DNA from: DASZZZ01 sp036260375
GTDB lineage: Bacteria > Actinomycetota > CADDZG01 > WHSQ01
Assembly (NCBI GenBank): GCA_036260375.1
Contig: DASZZZ010000001.1
Span: 1 to 41,186, forward strand
Length of the DNA: 41,186 bases
Reading direction: 5' to 3'
The notes under the pieces were generated by a model. That model was given only the letters and a program-made list of their open reading frames with translations. It had not been told where the DNA came from and ran no database searches. Position numbers and translations under genes: made by a program. The number at the start of each line of letters is the position of its first letter. Position 1 is the first letter of the stretch. This document shows positions 15,407 through 21,033 of this stretch, piece after piece.

Positions 15407-15531
15407 TTATCCACAGCCCGGGCTGCATTGGACGCCGGAGGTCCCGGATGCGCCTCGACGGGCGGCGACGCGGGGACGGTCGGGCCGGGCACGGCCGCTC
15501 GACCAACAGCTTTATCCACAAGTGTGGACAA
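15407..15531. other. DnaA box cluster upstream of dnaA (oriC core candidate)
   Basis: Three consensus DnaA boxes lie within 125 bp: TTATCCACA at 15407-15415 and at 15512-15520, and TGTGGACAA (inverted TTGTCCACA) at 15523-15531. The last two face each other with a 2-bp gap. A degenerate GCGTCCACA follows at 15638-15646. The 434-bp region 15379-15812 holds no gene apart from these sites and the rpmH promoter. In actinobacteria the rpmH-dnaA and dnaA-dnaN spacers carry the origin and also mediate autoregulation of dnaA. Confidence 0.75.
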
Positions 15532-15698
15532 GGCGTGCGCGCGGAGCAGCCGTGTCGTAGCCGGTGGATCCGGGGGGAAGTGCCGTCCGTACCCGTGCTC
15601 GTGGTTCCGAGTTCCGGGACGGGGGTAATCGTACGCGGCGTCCACAGGCCGTCAAGCAGTATCCGTGCAGATCGGCACGGCCGGGGTGAAGATGGCGT

Positions 15699-15729
15699 TT
15701 GACGAGGAAAAACGCGCGTCGTCTATACT
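15699..15729 (+). promoter_or_regulatory. Promoter of rpmH-rnpA-yidD-yidC-khpB
   Basis: TTGACG at 15699-15704 and TATACT at 15724-15729 form close matches to -35 and -10 elements with a 19-bp spacer. The start would be near 15736, giving a leader of about 77 nt before the rpmH GTG. It points away from dnaA. Confidence 0.65.
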
Positions 15730-15812
15730 GCGCCGGCATCCTCAGGAGCCCCGATGATTTCGCGACCACGCAGAGCGCGAAGTCTGCGGGGGAGACGTTC
15801 AGGTGGTTTCCA

Positions 15813-15950
15813 GTGACCAAGCGTACGTTCCAACCCCACAACCGGCGCCGCAAGCGCAGGCACGGGTTTCGCGCCCGCATGAAGACGCGCGCGGGCCGCG
15901 CGATCCTCAAGGCCCGGCGTGCCAAGGGCCGCGCCCGGCTGTCGGCCTGA
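15813..15950 (+). CDS. rpmH: 50S ribosomal protein L34
   Basis: A 45-residue, strongly basic protein with the full L34 pattern: TKRTFQPHNRRRKRRHGF, then RMKTRAGRAILKARRAKGR. It binds 23S rRNA in the large subunit. The GTG start at 15813 follows AGGTGG at a spacing of 6 nt. It heads the conserved rpmH-rnpA-yidD-yidC-khpB unit that reads away from dnaA. Confidence 0.97.
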   Translation: MTKRTFQPHNRRRKRRHGFRARMKTRAGRAILKARRAKGRARLSA

Positions 15951-15970
15951 CGGACGGCGCACGCGACCCC

Positions 15971-16303
15971 ATGCGGACTGAGTCGATCTCGGGTCGCGCC
16001 GCATTCGCGCGCGTCGTGGCGCAGGGCCGGCGGGTCCGGCGGTCGGGAATGACGATCCTCGCCGCGCCTCGTGCCGACGGCGTCGGGTCGGCGCGACTCG
16101 GCATCGCGGTGCGCACGCGCACGGCCGTGGAGCGCAACCGGGCCCGGCGCCGCGTCCGAGCGGCGTTCGGGGATTGCGCCGAGCGCTTCGGGCCCGTCGA
16201 CGTCCTCGTGCGGGGCGACCGCTGCCTCGCGCGGATGCCCTACGAGCGCCTGAAGAGCGAGCTCTGCACCGGCGTTTCCGAGGCCGTGCGAGGGGCGCGA
16301 TGA
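15971..16303 (+). CDS. rnpA: Ribonuclease P protein component
   Basis: A 110-residue basic protein that assists the RNase P RNA in maturing tRNA 5' ends. The family hallmark is ERNRARRRVRAAF (RNR motif), preceded by the RLGIAVRTRTAV strand and followed by DVLVRG and the C-terminal helix. The ATG at 15971 is 20 nt after the rpmH stop and lacks a strong ribosome site, so translation probably couples to rpmH. Its own stop overlaps the yidD ATG (ATGA). Confidence 0.94.
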   Translation: MRTESISGRAAFARVVAQGRRVRRSGMTILAAPRADGVGSARLGIAVRTRTAVERNRARRRVRAAFGDCAERFGPVDVLVRGDRCLARMPYERLKSELCTGVSEAVRGAR

Positions 16304-16575
16304 GTCCCGCAGCCACGGTCTTGACCGCTCTGCTGCGAGCGTACCGGCGGTGGGTCAGCCCGCTGCTCGCGCCTCGGTGTCGCTTTCACCCGACGTGCTC
16401 GGCGTACGCGCTGGAGGCGGTCGCACGCCACGGCGCCGGGCGCGGGACGCTGCTCGCGCTCCGGCGGATCGGCCGGTGCCATCCGTGGGGCGGGGCCGGC
16501 GTCGACCACGTCCCGCCGGCGCGGCCGCAGGGGCCGGCGTCCGGCGCGTGCGCGACGTCACGGGGGCCGTCGTAG
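16300..16575 (+). CDS. yidD: Membrane protein insertion efficiency factor YidD
   Basis: A 91-residue YidD (PF01809): an amphipathic N-terminal helix (LLRAYRRWVSPLLAPRC), then RFHPTCSAYALEAVARHGAGRGTLLALRRIGRCHPW with the three conserved Cys and GGAGVDHVP. The protein sits at the inner membrane and aids YidC-dependent insertion. Its ATG overlaps the rnpA stop and its TAG overlaps the yidC GTG by one base. The last 20 residues are a variable tail. Confidence 0.94.
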   Translation: MSPAATVLTALLRAYRRWVSPLLAPRCRFHPTCSAYALEAVARHGAGRGTLLALRRIGRCHPWGGAGVDHVPPARPQGPASGACATSRGPS

Positions 16576-17513
16576 TGGAGGTCCGTTACTTCGAGTACTT
16601 TGCCCAGGCGCTCGGCGCGCTGTACGCGGTCGTGCCGAGTCTCGGCCTCGCGATCATCCTGCTCACCGTCGTCGTGCGGCTGCTCATCCTGCCGTTGTCG
16701 ATCAAGCAGACGCGCTCGATGCGGGAGATGCAGCGGCTGCAGCCCGAGGTCAAGCGCATACAGGCCAAGTACAAGGGCGATCGCCAGAAGCTGAACGAGG
16801 AGATGATGGCCCTGTACCGGGAGCACAACGTGAGCCCGTTCGGCGGCTGCCTCCCGTTGTTGCTCCAGATGCCGGTCTTCATCGGCCTCTTCTACGTGAT
16901 CCAGTCACCGCTCAAGTACCTCGAGGGCACGTCGCAGCTCGCCCGCGACCTGCAGGACCACGCGCTCGCCGTCCACCGCTTCTTCGGCTTGCGCCTCGAC
17001 TGCTCGCCGACGTGGGTCTACAGCGGGCAGGAGAGCGCCGGCGCGTCGTGCGGCGGCGGGTTCGTGGCGCTGTTGCCGTACCTGCTGCTGATCGTGCTGC
17101 TCGGCCTTACCACTTTCTACCAACAGCGACAGATGCAGGTGCAGCGGGGGCCGGGGGCCGACGCGCAGACGCAACAGATGCAGATGGTCGGCCGGATCAT
17201 GCCGGCGCTGCTGATGTTCTTCTCGTGGGGCTTTCCGACCGGCGTGATCCTGTACTGGCTGACCACGAACGTGTGGACGATCGGGCAGCAGCGCATCATG
17301 TTCCGCGTCGCGCCGCCCCTCCCGACGGCCGGCGAGACGAAGTCCGCGGACGCGCCGGCGAAGGACAAGGGCCGCGGCGACGGCAAGCCCGCCAAGGCGG
17401 CCGGCAAGGGGTCCGGCAAGGACGCCCCTCGGGCCGGGAAGCCGGCGGCCGGCAACGGACGACCGTCGGGCGCGAAGCCGGCGCCCGCCACGAAGAAGAA
17501 GAAGAAGCGATGA
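16575..17513 (+). CDS. yidC: Membrane protein insertase YidC/Oxa1
   Basis: A 312-residue Oxa1/YidC-type insertase (PF02096) of the short, Gram-positive type, without the large periplasmic domain. The first membrane segment holds the groove Arg (LTVVVRLLILPL), followed by the cytoplasmic coiled hairpin (TRSMREMQRLQPEVKRIQAKYKG), SPFGGCLPLLLQMPVFIGLFYVI, the segment LLPYLLLIVLLGLTTFYQQ, and FFSWGFPTGVILYWLTTNVWTIGQQ. The C-terminal 75 residues are Lys/Gly/Ala-rich and end in a run of Lys, which in this family binds ribosomes. The GTG at 16575 has a G-rich ribosome site about 9 nt upstream; a GTG at 16548 is an alternative. The stop overlaps the khpB ATG. Confidence 0.95.
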   Translation: MEVRYFEYFAQALGALYAVVPSLGLAIILLTVVVRLLILPLSIKQTRSMREMQRLQPEVKRIQAKYKGDRQKLNEEMMALYREHNVSPFGGCLPLLLQMPVFIGLFYVIQSPLKYLEGTSQLARDLQDHALAVHRFFGLRLDCSPTWVYSGQESAGASCGGGFVALLPYLLLIVLLGLTTFYQQRQMQVQRGPGADAQTQQMQMVGRIMPALLMFFSWGFPTGVILYWLTTNVWTIGQQRIMFRVAPPLPTAGETKSADAPAKDKGRGDGKPAKAAGKGSGKDAPRAGKPAAGNGRPSGAKPAPATKKKKKR

Positions 17514-18097
17514 CCGATCCGCGGGAGGAGTTCGACGTGACCACGGAGGCGGCGGTCGACGCCGGGCAGGGCGGCGGGGACGACGCCCACGACGTTGGCG
17601 GGGACGACGCCCGGAGCGAGAGCCGCGACGACGTCGCGCCGGCGCCCCCGGCCGAGGTCGCCGAGGTCGCGGCGGAGTTCGTCGGCGGGCTTCTCGCCGC
17701 GATGGGCGTCGACGCGGGCGTAGCGACGCGGGTCGAGGGCGAGACCGCGCACGTCGACGTCTCCGGCGACGGGTTGGGTGTGCTGATCGGCCGCAGGGGT
17801 CAGACGCTCGACGCGCTCCAGGAGGTCGCCCGCACCGCGGTGCAGCGCCGGGTGCGGACGCGCGTCCGCCTGCTGGTCGACGTCGAGGGCTACCGGGCGC
17901 GCCGGCGCGAATCGCTCGCGGAGTACGCCCGGGCGATGGCGGAGAGGGCGAAGTCGCGCGGCACGGAGATCGAGCTCGAGCCGATGAACGCCTACGAGCG
18001 CAAGATCGTGCACGACGCCGTCGCGACGGTCGACGGCGCGACGAGCTTCAGCGAGGGCGAGGAGCCGAACCGCAAGGTCGTCGTCCGCGCGTCCTGA
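17510..18097 (+). CDS. khpB: RNA-binding protein KhpB/Jag (KH and R3H domains)
   Basis: A 195-residue protein. Residues 1-48 are an acidic Asp/Gly-rich region in place of the Jag_N domain. The KH domain follows with the GxxG loop IGRRGQTLDALQ, and then the R3H domain with ARRRESLAEYARAMAERAK and EPMNAYERKIVHDAV (the Arg-x3-His signature). KhpB forms an RNA-binding partner of KhpA linked to cell elongation and division in Gram-positive bacteria. ATGA overlap with yidC fixes the start. It ends the five-gene unit; the two parS sites and the transposon lie just after it. Confidence 0.93.
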   Translation: MTDPREEFDVTTEAAVDAGQGGGDDAHDVGGDDARSESRDDVAPAPPAEVAEVAAEFVGGLLAAMGVDAGVATRVEGETAHVDVSGDGLGVLIGRRGQTLDALQEVARTAVQRRVRTRVRLLVDVEGYRARRRESLAEYARAMAERAKSRGTEIELEPMNAYERKIVHDAVATVDGATSFSEGEEPNRKVVVRAS

Positions 18098-18187
18098 GGC
18101 GCCCCATAGGCGCGTCGGCGCAGCAACACGTCCCCTTCATGCGGAGTTCGCGGCGTTCTAGCGGCTCGGCGCCGACGGCGACCGCGC

Positions 18188-18201
18188 GTTTCACGTGAAA
18201 C
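18188..18201. other. parS centromere site 1
   Basis: GTTTCACGTGAAAC, a perfect 14-bp palindrome (16 bp with the flanking C and G), identical to the actinobacterial parS core bound by ParB. Four of its bases (AAAC) are within the 8-bp target duplication of the adjoining transposon, but the site itself remains whole on the left side of the element. Confidence 0.92.
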
Positions 18202-18205
18202 GGCG
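18198..18205 (+). repeat. Target site duplication, left copy
   Basis: AAACGGCG directly before the left end of the IS1595-type element, identical to 20401-20408 directly after its right end. An 8-bp duplication is the family's usual length. The first four bases are the end of parS site 1. Confidence 0.93.
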
Positions 18206-18228
18206 GGGGCTGATAGACGTGACTCACC
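18206..18228 (+). repeat. Left terminal inverted repeat
   Basis: 23 bp beginning GGGGCTGATAGACGTG, the exact reverse complement of 20378-20400. The match stops at 18229. Confidence 0.95.
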
Positions 18229-18249
18229 AAAATCGTCACACCCCGTCGC

Positions 18250-18255
18250 TAGATT
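18250..18255 (+). promoter_or_regulatory. -10 element for leaderless transposase mRNA
   Basis: TAGATT, then 6 nt, then the transposase GTG at 18262. The same geometry is seen in front of five other genes in the window. Confidence 0.5.
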
Positions 18256-18261
18256 GGTGCT

Positions 18262-19212
18262 GTGACCAGCAAAAACACCCCTCCGCCGACGACGCTGCTA
18301 GAGGCGGTCCGCTACTTCTCGGACCTCGACGGTGCGACGGCGTTCGTGGCGAAGCTCCGGTGGCCCGACGGCCCGGTGTGCCCCTCATGCGGCCACCGCG
18401 AGCACTCGTACCTGACCACCCGCCGCTTGTGGAAGTGCAAGGCGTGCAAGCGTCAGTTCTCCGTCAAGGTCGGCACGATCTTTGAGGACTCCAAGATCGG
18501 CCTCGACAAGTGGGGGCCTGCCGTCTGGCTCGTCGCCAACTGCAAGAACGGTGTGTCGAGCCATGAGCTTGGGCGCTCGCTCGGCGTGTGCCAGAAGACC
18601 GCCTGGTTCATGCTCCACCGCATCCGGCTCGCGATGCGCTCGGGATCGTTCGAGCGGGTCGCGGGGGAAGTCGAGGTTGACGAGACGTTCATCGGCGGCA
18701 AGGCGCGCAACATGCACAAGTCCAAGCGCGCCGCGCTCCGTCGTGGCGAGGCGCGCACGGGCGGACAGGTCGACAAGACGCCGGTGTTCGGCGTCCTCCA
18801 GCGCGCGGGCACCGTGCAGGCCGCGGTGATCCCGGACGTGAGCAAGGCGGTGCTCGGGTTCGAGCTTCGCGACCGCGTCGCCAAGGGGTCGCGCGTCTAC
18901 TCCGACTCGCACGGCGGCTACTCCGGCCTGCGCGCGGACTACGACCATCAGGTCGTCGACCACGCCGAACGCTACGTCGACGGCAAGGTGCACACGAACG
19001 GCCTGGAGAACTTCTGGTCGCTGCTCAAGCGTGGCCTGCACGGGACGTACATCTCGGTCGAGCCGTTCCACCTTCATCGCTACCTGGACGAGCAGGTGTT
19101 CCGCTACAACGCGCGTCACGACGACGACCTCGGCCGAGTCGCCACCGTGTTGGGGCGCGTGGAGGGGCGACGACTGACGTACAAGGCGCTCACGGCAAAG
19201 GCCGAAGGCTAG
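18262..19212 (+). CDS. IS1595-family transposase
   Basis: A 316-residue transposase. The N-terminal zinc ribbon (PF12760) has Cys at 40, 43, 59 and 62 (CPSC...CKAC). The helix-turn-helix region follows (VSSHELGRSLGVCQKTAWFMLHRIRLAM). The ISXO2-like DDE domain (PF12762) carries Asp140 in EVDETFIGGK, Asp215 in VYSDSHGGYSGL and Glu249 in HTNGLENFWSLLKRGL. All catalytic residues are present and the gene is uninterrupted, so it is probably functional. The GTG start is preceded by TAGATT at 6 nt, suggesting a leaderless message. Its 3' end overlaps by 23 bp the end of the convergent passenger gene. Confidence 0.96.
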   Translation: MTSKNTPPPTTLLEAVRYFSDLDGATAFVAKLRWPDGPVCPSCGHREHSYLTTRRLWKCKACKRQFSVKVGTIFEDSKIGLDKWGPAVWLVANCKNGVSSHELGRSLGVCQKTAWFMLHRIRLAMRSGSFERVAGEVEVDETFIGGKARNMHKSKRAALRRGEARTGGQVDKTPVFGVLQRAGTVQAAVIPDVSKAVLGFELRDRVAKGSRVYSDSHGGYSGLRADYDHQVVDHAERYVDGKVHTNGLENFWSLLKRGLHGTYISVEPFHLHRYLDEQVFRYNARHDDDLGRVATVLGRVEGRRLTYKALTAKAEG

Positions 19213-19852
19213 ATTTCTCAATGCGGAGGCTCATACAGCACGACACGACGTTCACTCCCTCGACGACCCACGCCACCTTGTGCGGGCCTCCCTCTAACTC
19301 GCCGCCGAAATCGCCCGGCCAAGTCTTGCGCGTCTGTCGCGGCCAGGGCCGCGGAGAGGGCGCCGGGTCAAGGTCAACTCCAGCGGTGTAGCGGAATCCA
19401 GCGGCGTCAACAACGACCCACTTCGCATCGGTCGGCCATTCGCGCCTACGCCCATCCGAGTCGAAACCATGATCCGTCATCCAGGCGCCCAGGAGGATGC
19501 CCGTAGGCGCGTCCTTCATTTCGATGCGCCAGCCGTTCTTCTCCTCAACGCACGGCTGCCGTTTGAGGCGGGGTATCTTCTCGACCGACTCGCGGCGGAC
19601 CTCCATCAGGCTCTGCACGAACAGCCCCAGCAAGACGACGGCGCAAGGTCCGAGTCCCGCTATCAAAGCAGCGAGGACTACCTGCCGTGTTTCCTCGTTG
19701 GTCCCGACAACAAGGATTGCGATGGCGACAGCAAAGGGGACCGCGGCAAGGCCGTAAATCACGTTCGGTGTCACTAGTGACCTCGTCTTGCGCCGAGTCC
19801 GTCTGCACGCCTTGCCGAACGTCCCCATGACGCGAAGGCTAGTACCGCACAT
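19190..19852 (-). CDS. Transposon passenger: two-helix membrane protein, unknown
   Basis: A protein of up to 220 residues. A basic N-terminus (KACRRTRRKTR) is followed by two membrane segments (YGLAAVPFAVAIAILVVGT and VVLAALIAGLGPCAVVLLGLFVQ) and then a soluble cytoplasmic or exported domain of about 120 residues with several Trp (GWRIEMKD, WVVVDAAGFRYTAGVDLDP, TWPGDFGGEL). No family is recognised. The start may be the ATG at 19852 or the ATG at 19828; neither has a clear ribosome site. It lies wholly inside the transposon and its codons are less GC-biased than the host genes. Its stop lies inside the transposase gene on the opposite strand. Confidence 0.65.
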   Translation of the reverse strand: MCGTSLRVMGTFGKACRRTRRKTRSLVTPNVIYGLAAVPFAVAIAILVVGTNEETRQVVLAALIAGLGPCAVVLLGLFVQSLMEVRRESVEKIPRLKRQPCVEEKNGWRIEMKDAPTGILLGAWMTDHGFDSDGRRREWPTDAKWVVVDAAGFRYTAGVDLDPAPSPRPWPRQTRKTWPGDFGGELEGGPHKVAWVVEGVNVVSCCMSLRIEKSSLRPLP

Positions 19853-19862
19853 CGACCGCCGC

Positions 19863-19868
19863 TAGACT
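19863..19868 (+). promoter_or_regulatory. -10 element for leaderless passenger mRNA
   Basis: TAGACT, 6 nt before the GTG at 19875. It lies in the short gap between the two divergent passenger transcripts. Confidence 0.5.
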
Positions 19869-19874
19869 GACCGC

Positions 19875-20012
19875 GTGCCCGACGAGCAACCGCAGCCGAC
19901 CGCCTACGAGCGGTTCGAGTCGCTGTTCCGGCGTCTGCTCGCGGTCGACAAGCAGGAGCTAGACGAGCCGTCCGACGATGACCCGTATGAGGGCAACGAC
20001 GGCAACGCGTGA
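19875..20012 (+). CDS. Transposon passenger: 45-residue acidic protein
   Basis: A short frame from GTG 19875 to TGA 20010-20012: an N-terminal Pro/Gln patch, a helical core YERFESLFRRLLAVDKQELDE and an Asp/Asn-rich tail. The core resembles short helical proteins with an FxxLxRRLLxVxKxE pattern that I recall near actinobacterial mobile DNA, but I cannot name a family. The perfectly spaced TAGACT promoter upstream favours expression as a leaderless message. Its last 12 codons overlap the start of the lipoprotein gene in another frame, so the two may be coupled. Function unknown; an antitoxin-like or regulatory role is only a guess. Confidence 0.55.
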   Translation: MPDEQPQPTAYERFESLFRRLLAVDKQELDEPSDDDPYEGNDGNA

Positions 20013-20367
20013 TCCAGCACGCGTCCGCATCGCCACCTTCCTCGGCGCGCTTCTGCTCGCGTCTTGCGGCGGCGGCGACAACGACGTGCCGTTCTCGGGA
20101 TCGGTGAGGCGGTTCCGCCCACTCGACCGCGCCACTATCGAAATCGACCTGTCCATGAGCAACGAGGGCAGCCAAGCGGCCAGAGGCGAATGCACCCTCG
20201 TCGCGAAGGACGCTGGCGACCTCACCGTTGGGTGGGACATCGTTTCCTCCGTCAAGGCGATACGCGCAGGGACGACCGAGCGGTTCCGGACCGCCCTGCG
20301 CATAGAGGACGAAGGGGCGTTCCGGGTCCGCGAAGTCGAGGTTCGGGACTGCGACGAGGCGTACTAG
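19978..20367 (+). CDS. Transposon passenger: lipoprotein, unknown
   Basis: A 129-residue protein with a long polar N-terminus and then a signal segment VRIATFLGALLLASC ending in a lipobox (LLAS-C), so it is probably an exported lipoprotein. The mature part is a small beta-rich domain: IEIDLSMSNEGSQAARGECTLVAKD, DLTVGWDIVSSVKAIRAGTTERFRTAL, VEVRDC, with a Cys near each end that could pair. This pattern resembles FxLyD-like domains only loosely. The ATG at 19978 is used; an ATG three codons later is possible. It ends 10 bp before the right inverted repeat, so the transposon carries it complete. Confidence 0.65.
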   Translation: MTRMRATTATRDPARVRIATFLGALLLASCGGGDNDVPFSGSVRRFRPLDRATIEIDLSMSNEGSQAARGECTLVAKDAGDLTVGWDIVSSVKAIRAGTTERFRTALRIEDEGAFRVREVEVRDCDEAY

Positions 20368-20377
20368 ACGCTTAGCA

Positions 20378-20400
20378 GGTGAGTCACGTCTATCAGCCCC
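20378..20400 (-). repeat. Right terminal inverted repeat
   Basis: 23 bp ending CACGTCTATCAGCCCC, the exact reverse complement of the left end. It defines the right border of the transposon. Confidence 0.95.
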
Positions 20401-20408
20401 AAACGGCG
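20401..20408 (+). repeat. Target site duplication, right copy
   Basis: AAACGGCG, identical to 18198-18205. Here it is only the right-hand fragment of parS plus GGCG, not a working site. Confidence 0.93.
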
Positions 20409-20437
20409 GGGCGCCCGGGGCGGCTCGGGAAGCCGGT

Positions 20438-20451
20438 GTTTCACGTGAAAC
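20438..20451. other. parS centromere site 2
   Basis: GTTTCACGTGAAAC, a perfect 14-bp parS palindrome, 7 nt upstream of the -10 element of rsmG and thus covering part of its -35 region. Removing the transposon and one duplication places it 47 bp from site 1. Confidence 0.92.
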
Positions 20452-20457
20452 GCGCGC

Positions 20458-20463
20458 TACGGT
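20458..20463 (+). promoter_or_regulatory. -10 element for leaderless rsmG mRNA
   Basis: TACGGT followed by 6 nt and the rsmG GTG. The parS palindrome ends 6 nt before this hexamer. Confidence 0.5.
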
Positions 20464-20469
20464 GTCCTC

Positions 20470-21021
20470 GTGCGGTCTCCGGAGCTCGCGACCCGGCTCG
20501 CCGACTACGCCGCTCTCGTGCGCCGGCACTCGTCGCGCCTCGACCTCGTCTCCGATCGCGACCTCGACCGCTTCGAGGAGCGCCACGTCGCCGACTCGCT
20601 CCGGGCGTTGCGCCTGGTCGACGCGGCCCCCGACGGCGTCGCGGCCGACGTCGGGTCGGGGGCCGGCCTGCCCGGCATCCCGCTGGCGATCGCGCGGCCC
20701 GAACGCCGCTGGCGCCTGTTCGAGCCACGCCGGCGACGCGCGGCGTTCCTCGAGGAGGCGGTGCGGGCCCTCGGCCTCGACTGCGAGGTCGTCGTCGCGC
20801 GCGCCGAGGACGCTGCTACGGACGCCCGGTTCGCCCGCGCCCACGCGCTCGTGGTCGCGCGCGCTCTCGCCCCTCCAGGCGACGCGCTACGGCTAGTACG
20901 GCCGCTGACCCAGGCCGGCGGGATCGCGGCCGTGTTCGTCGGCGTCGGCGCCGAGCCTCCGCCGGAAGCCGAGGAATCGTCCGATGGCCTTGCTATATTG
21001 CGGCCGACCGGTCCCGACTGA
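20470..21021 (+). CDS. rsmG: 16S rRNA (guanine-N7)-methyltransferase RsmG (GidB)
   Basis: A 183-residue SAM-dependent methyltransferase that modifies G527 of 16S rRNA (E. coli numbering); loss of it gives low-level streptomycin resistance in relatives. Motifs: LDLVSDRDLDRFEERHVADSL at the N-terminus, motif I DVGSGAGLPGIPLAIARP, RRAAFLEEAVRALGL, and VVARALAPP. It is slightly short at both ends but keeps the core. The GTG at 20470 follows TACGGT at 6 nt. It sits between parS and parA as in many actinobacteria, and its 3' end holds the parA promoter. Confidence 0.94.
   Translation: MRSPELATRLADYAALVRRHSSRLDLVSDRDLDRFEERHVADSLRALRLVDAAPDGVAADVGSGAGLPGIPLAIARPERRWRLFEPRRRRAAFLEEAVRALGLDCEVVVARAEDAATDARFARAHALVVARALAPPGDALRLVRPLTQAGGIAAVFVGVGAEPPPEAEESSDGLAILRPTGPD
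20991..20999 (+). promoter_or_regulatory. Extended -10 promoter of parA-parB
   Basis: TGCTATATT, an extended -10 within the last codons of rsmG. It is an unusually AT-rich word here. Predicted start near 21006, giving a leader of about 28 nt before the parA ATG. Confidence 0.55.
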
Positions 21022-21033
21022 GAGAAATGGAAA

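Larger units (their letters stand above)
18206..20400 (+). mobile_element. Complete IS1595-family transposon with three passenger genes
   Basis: A 2195-bp element bounded by 23-bp perfect terminal inverted repeats and flanked by the 8-bp duplication AAACGGCG. It encodes one IS1595-type transposase on the left and, on the right, a divergently arranged passenger set: a two-helix membrane protein (minus strand), a 45-residue acidic protein and a lipoprotein (both plus strand). Perfect ends, intact transposase and an exact duplication indicate a recent insertion. The passenger part is visibly less GC-rich than the chromosome around it, which suggests foreign origin. Some IS1595-family members are known to carry passengers, but this set is not one I recognise. 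Confidence 0.94.

Noticed and set aside
15379..15645. N-terminal extension of dnaA by 89 codons
   Set aside because: It translates DnaA boxes, lacks domain I similarity and has no ribosome site; GTG 15378 has one.
19900..19925. GGTTCGAGTC-like word suggesting a tRNA T-arm
   Set aside because: It lies in the 45-residue passenger frame, and no cloverleaf or acceptor stem can be drawn around it.
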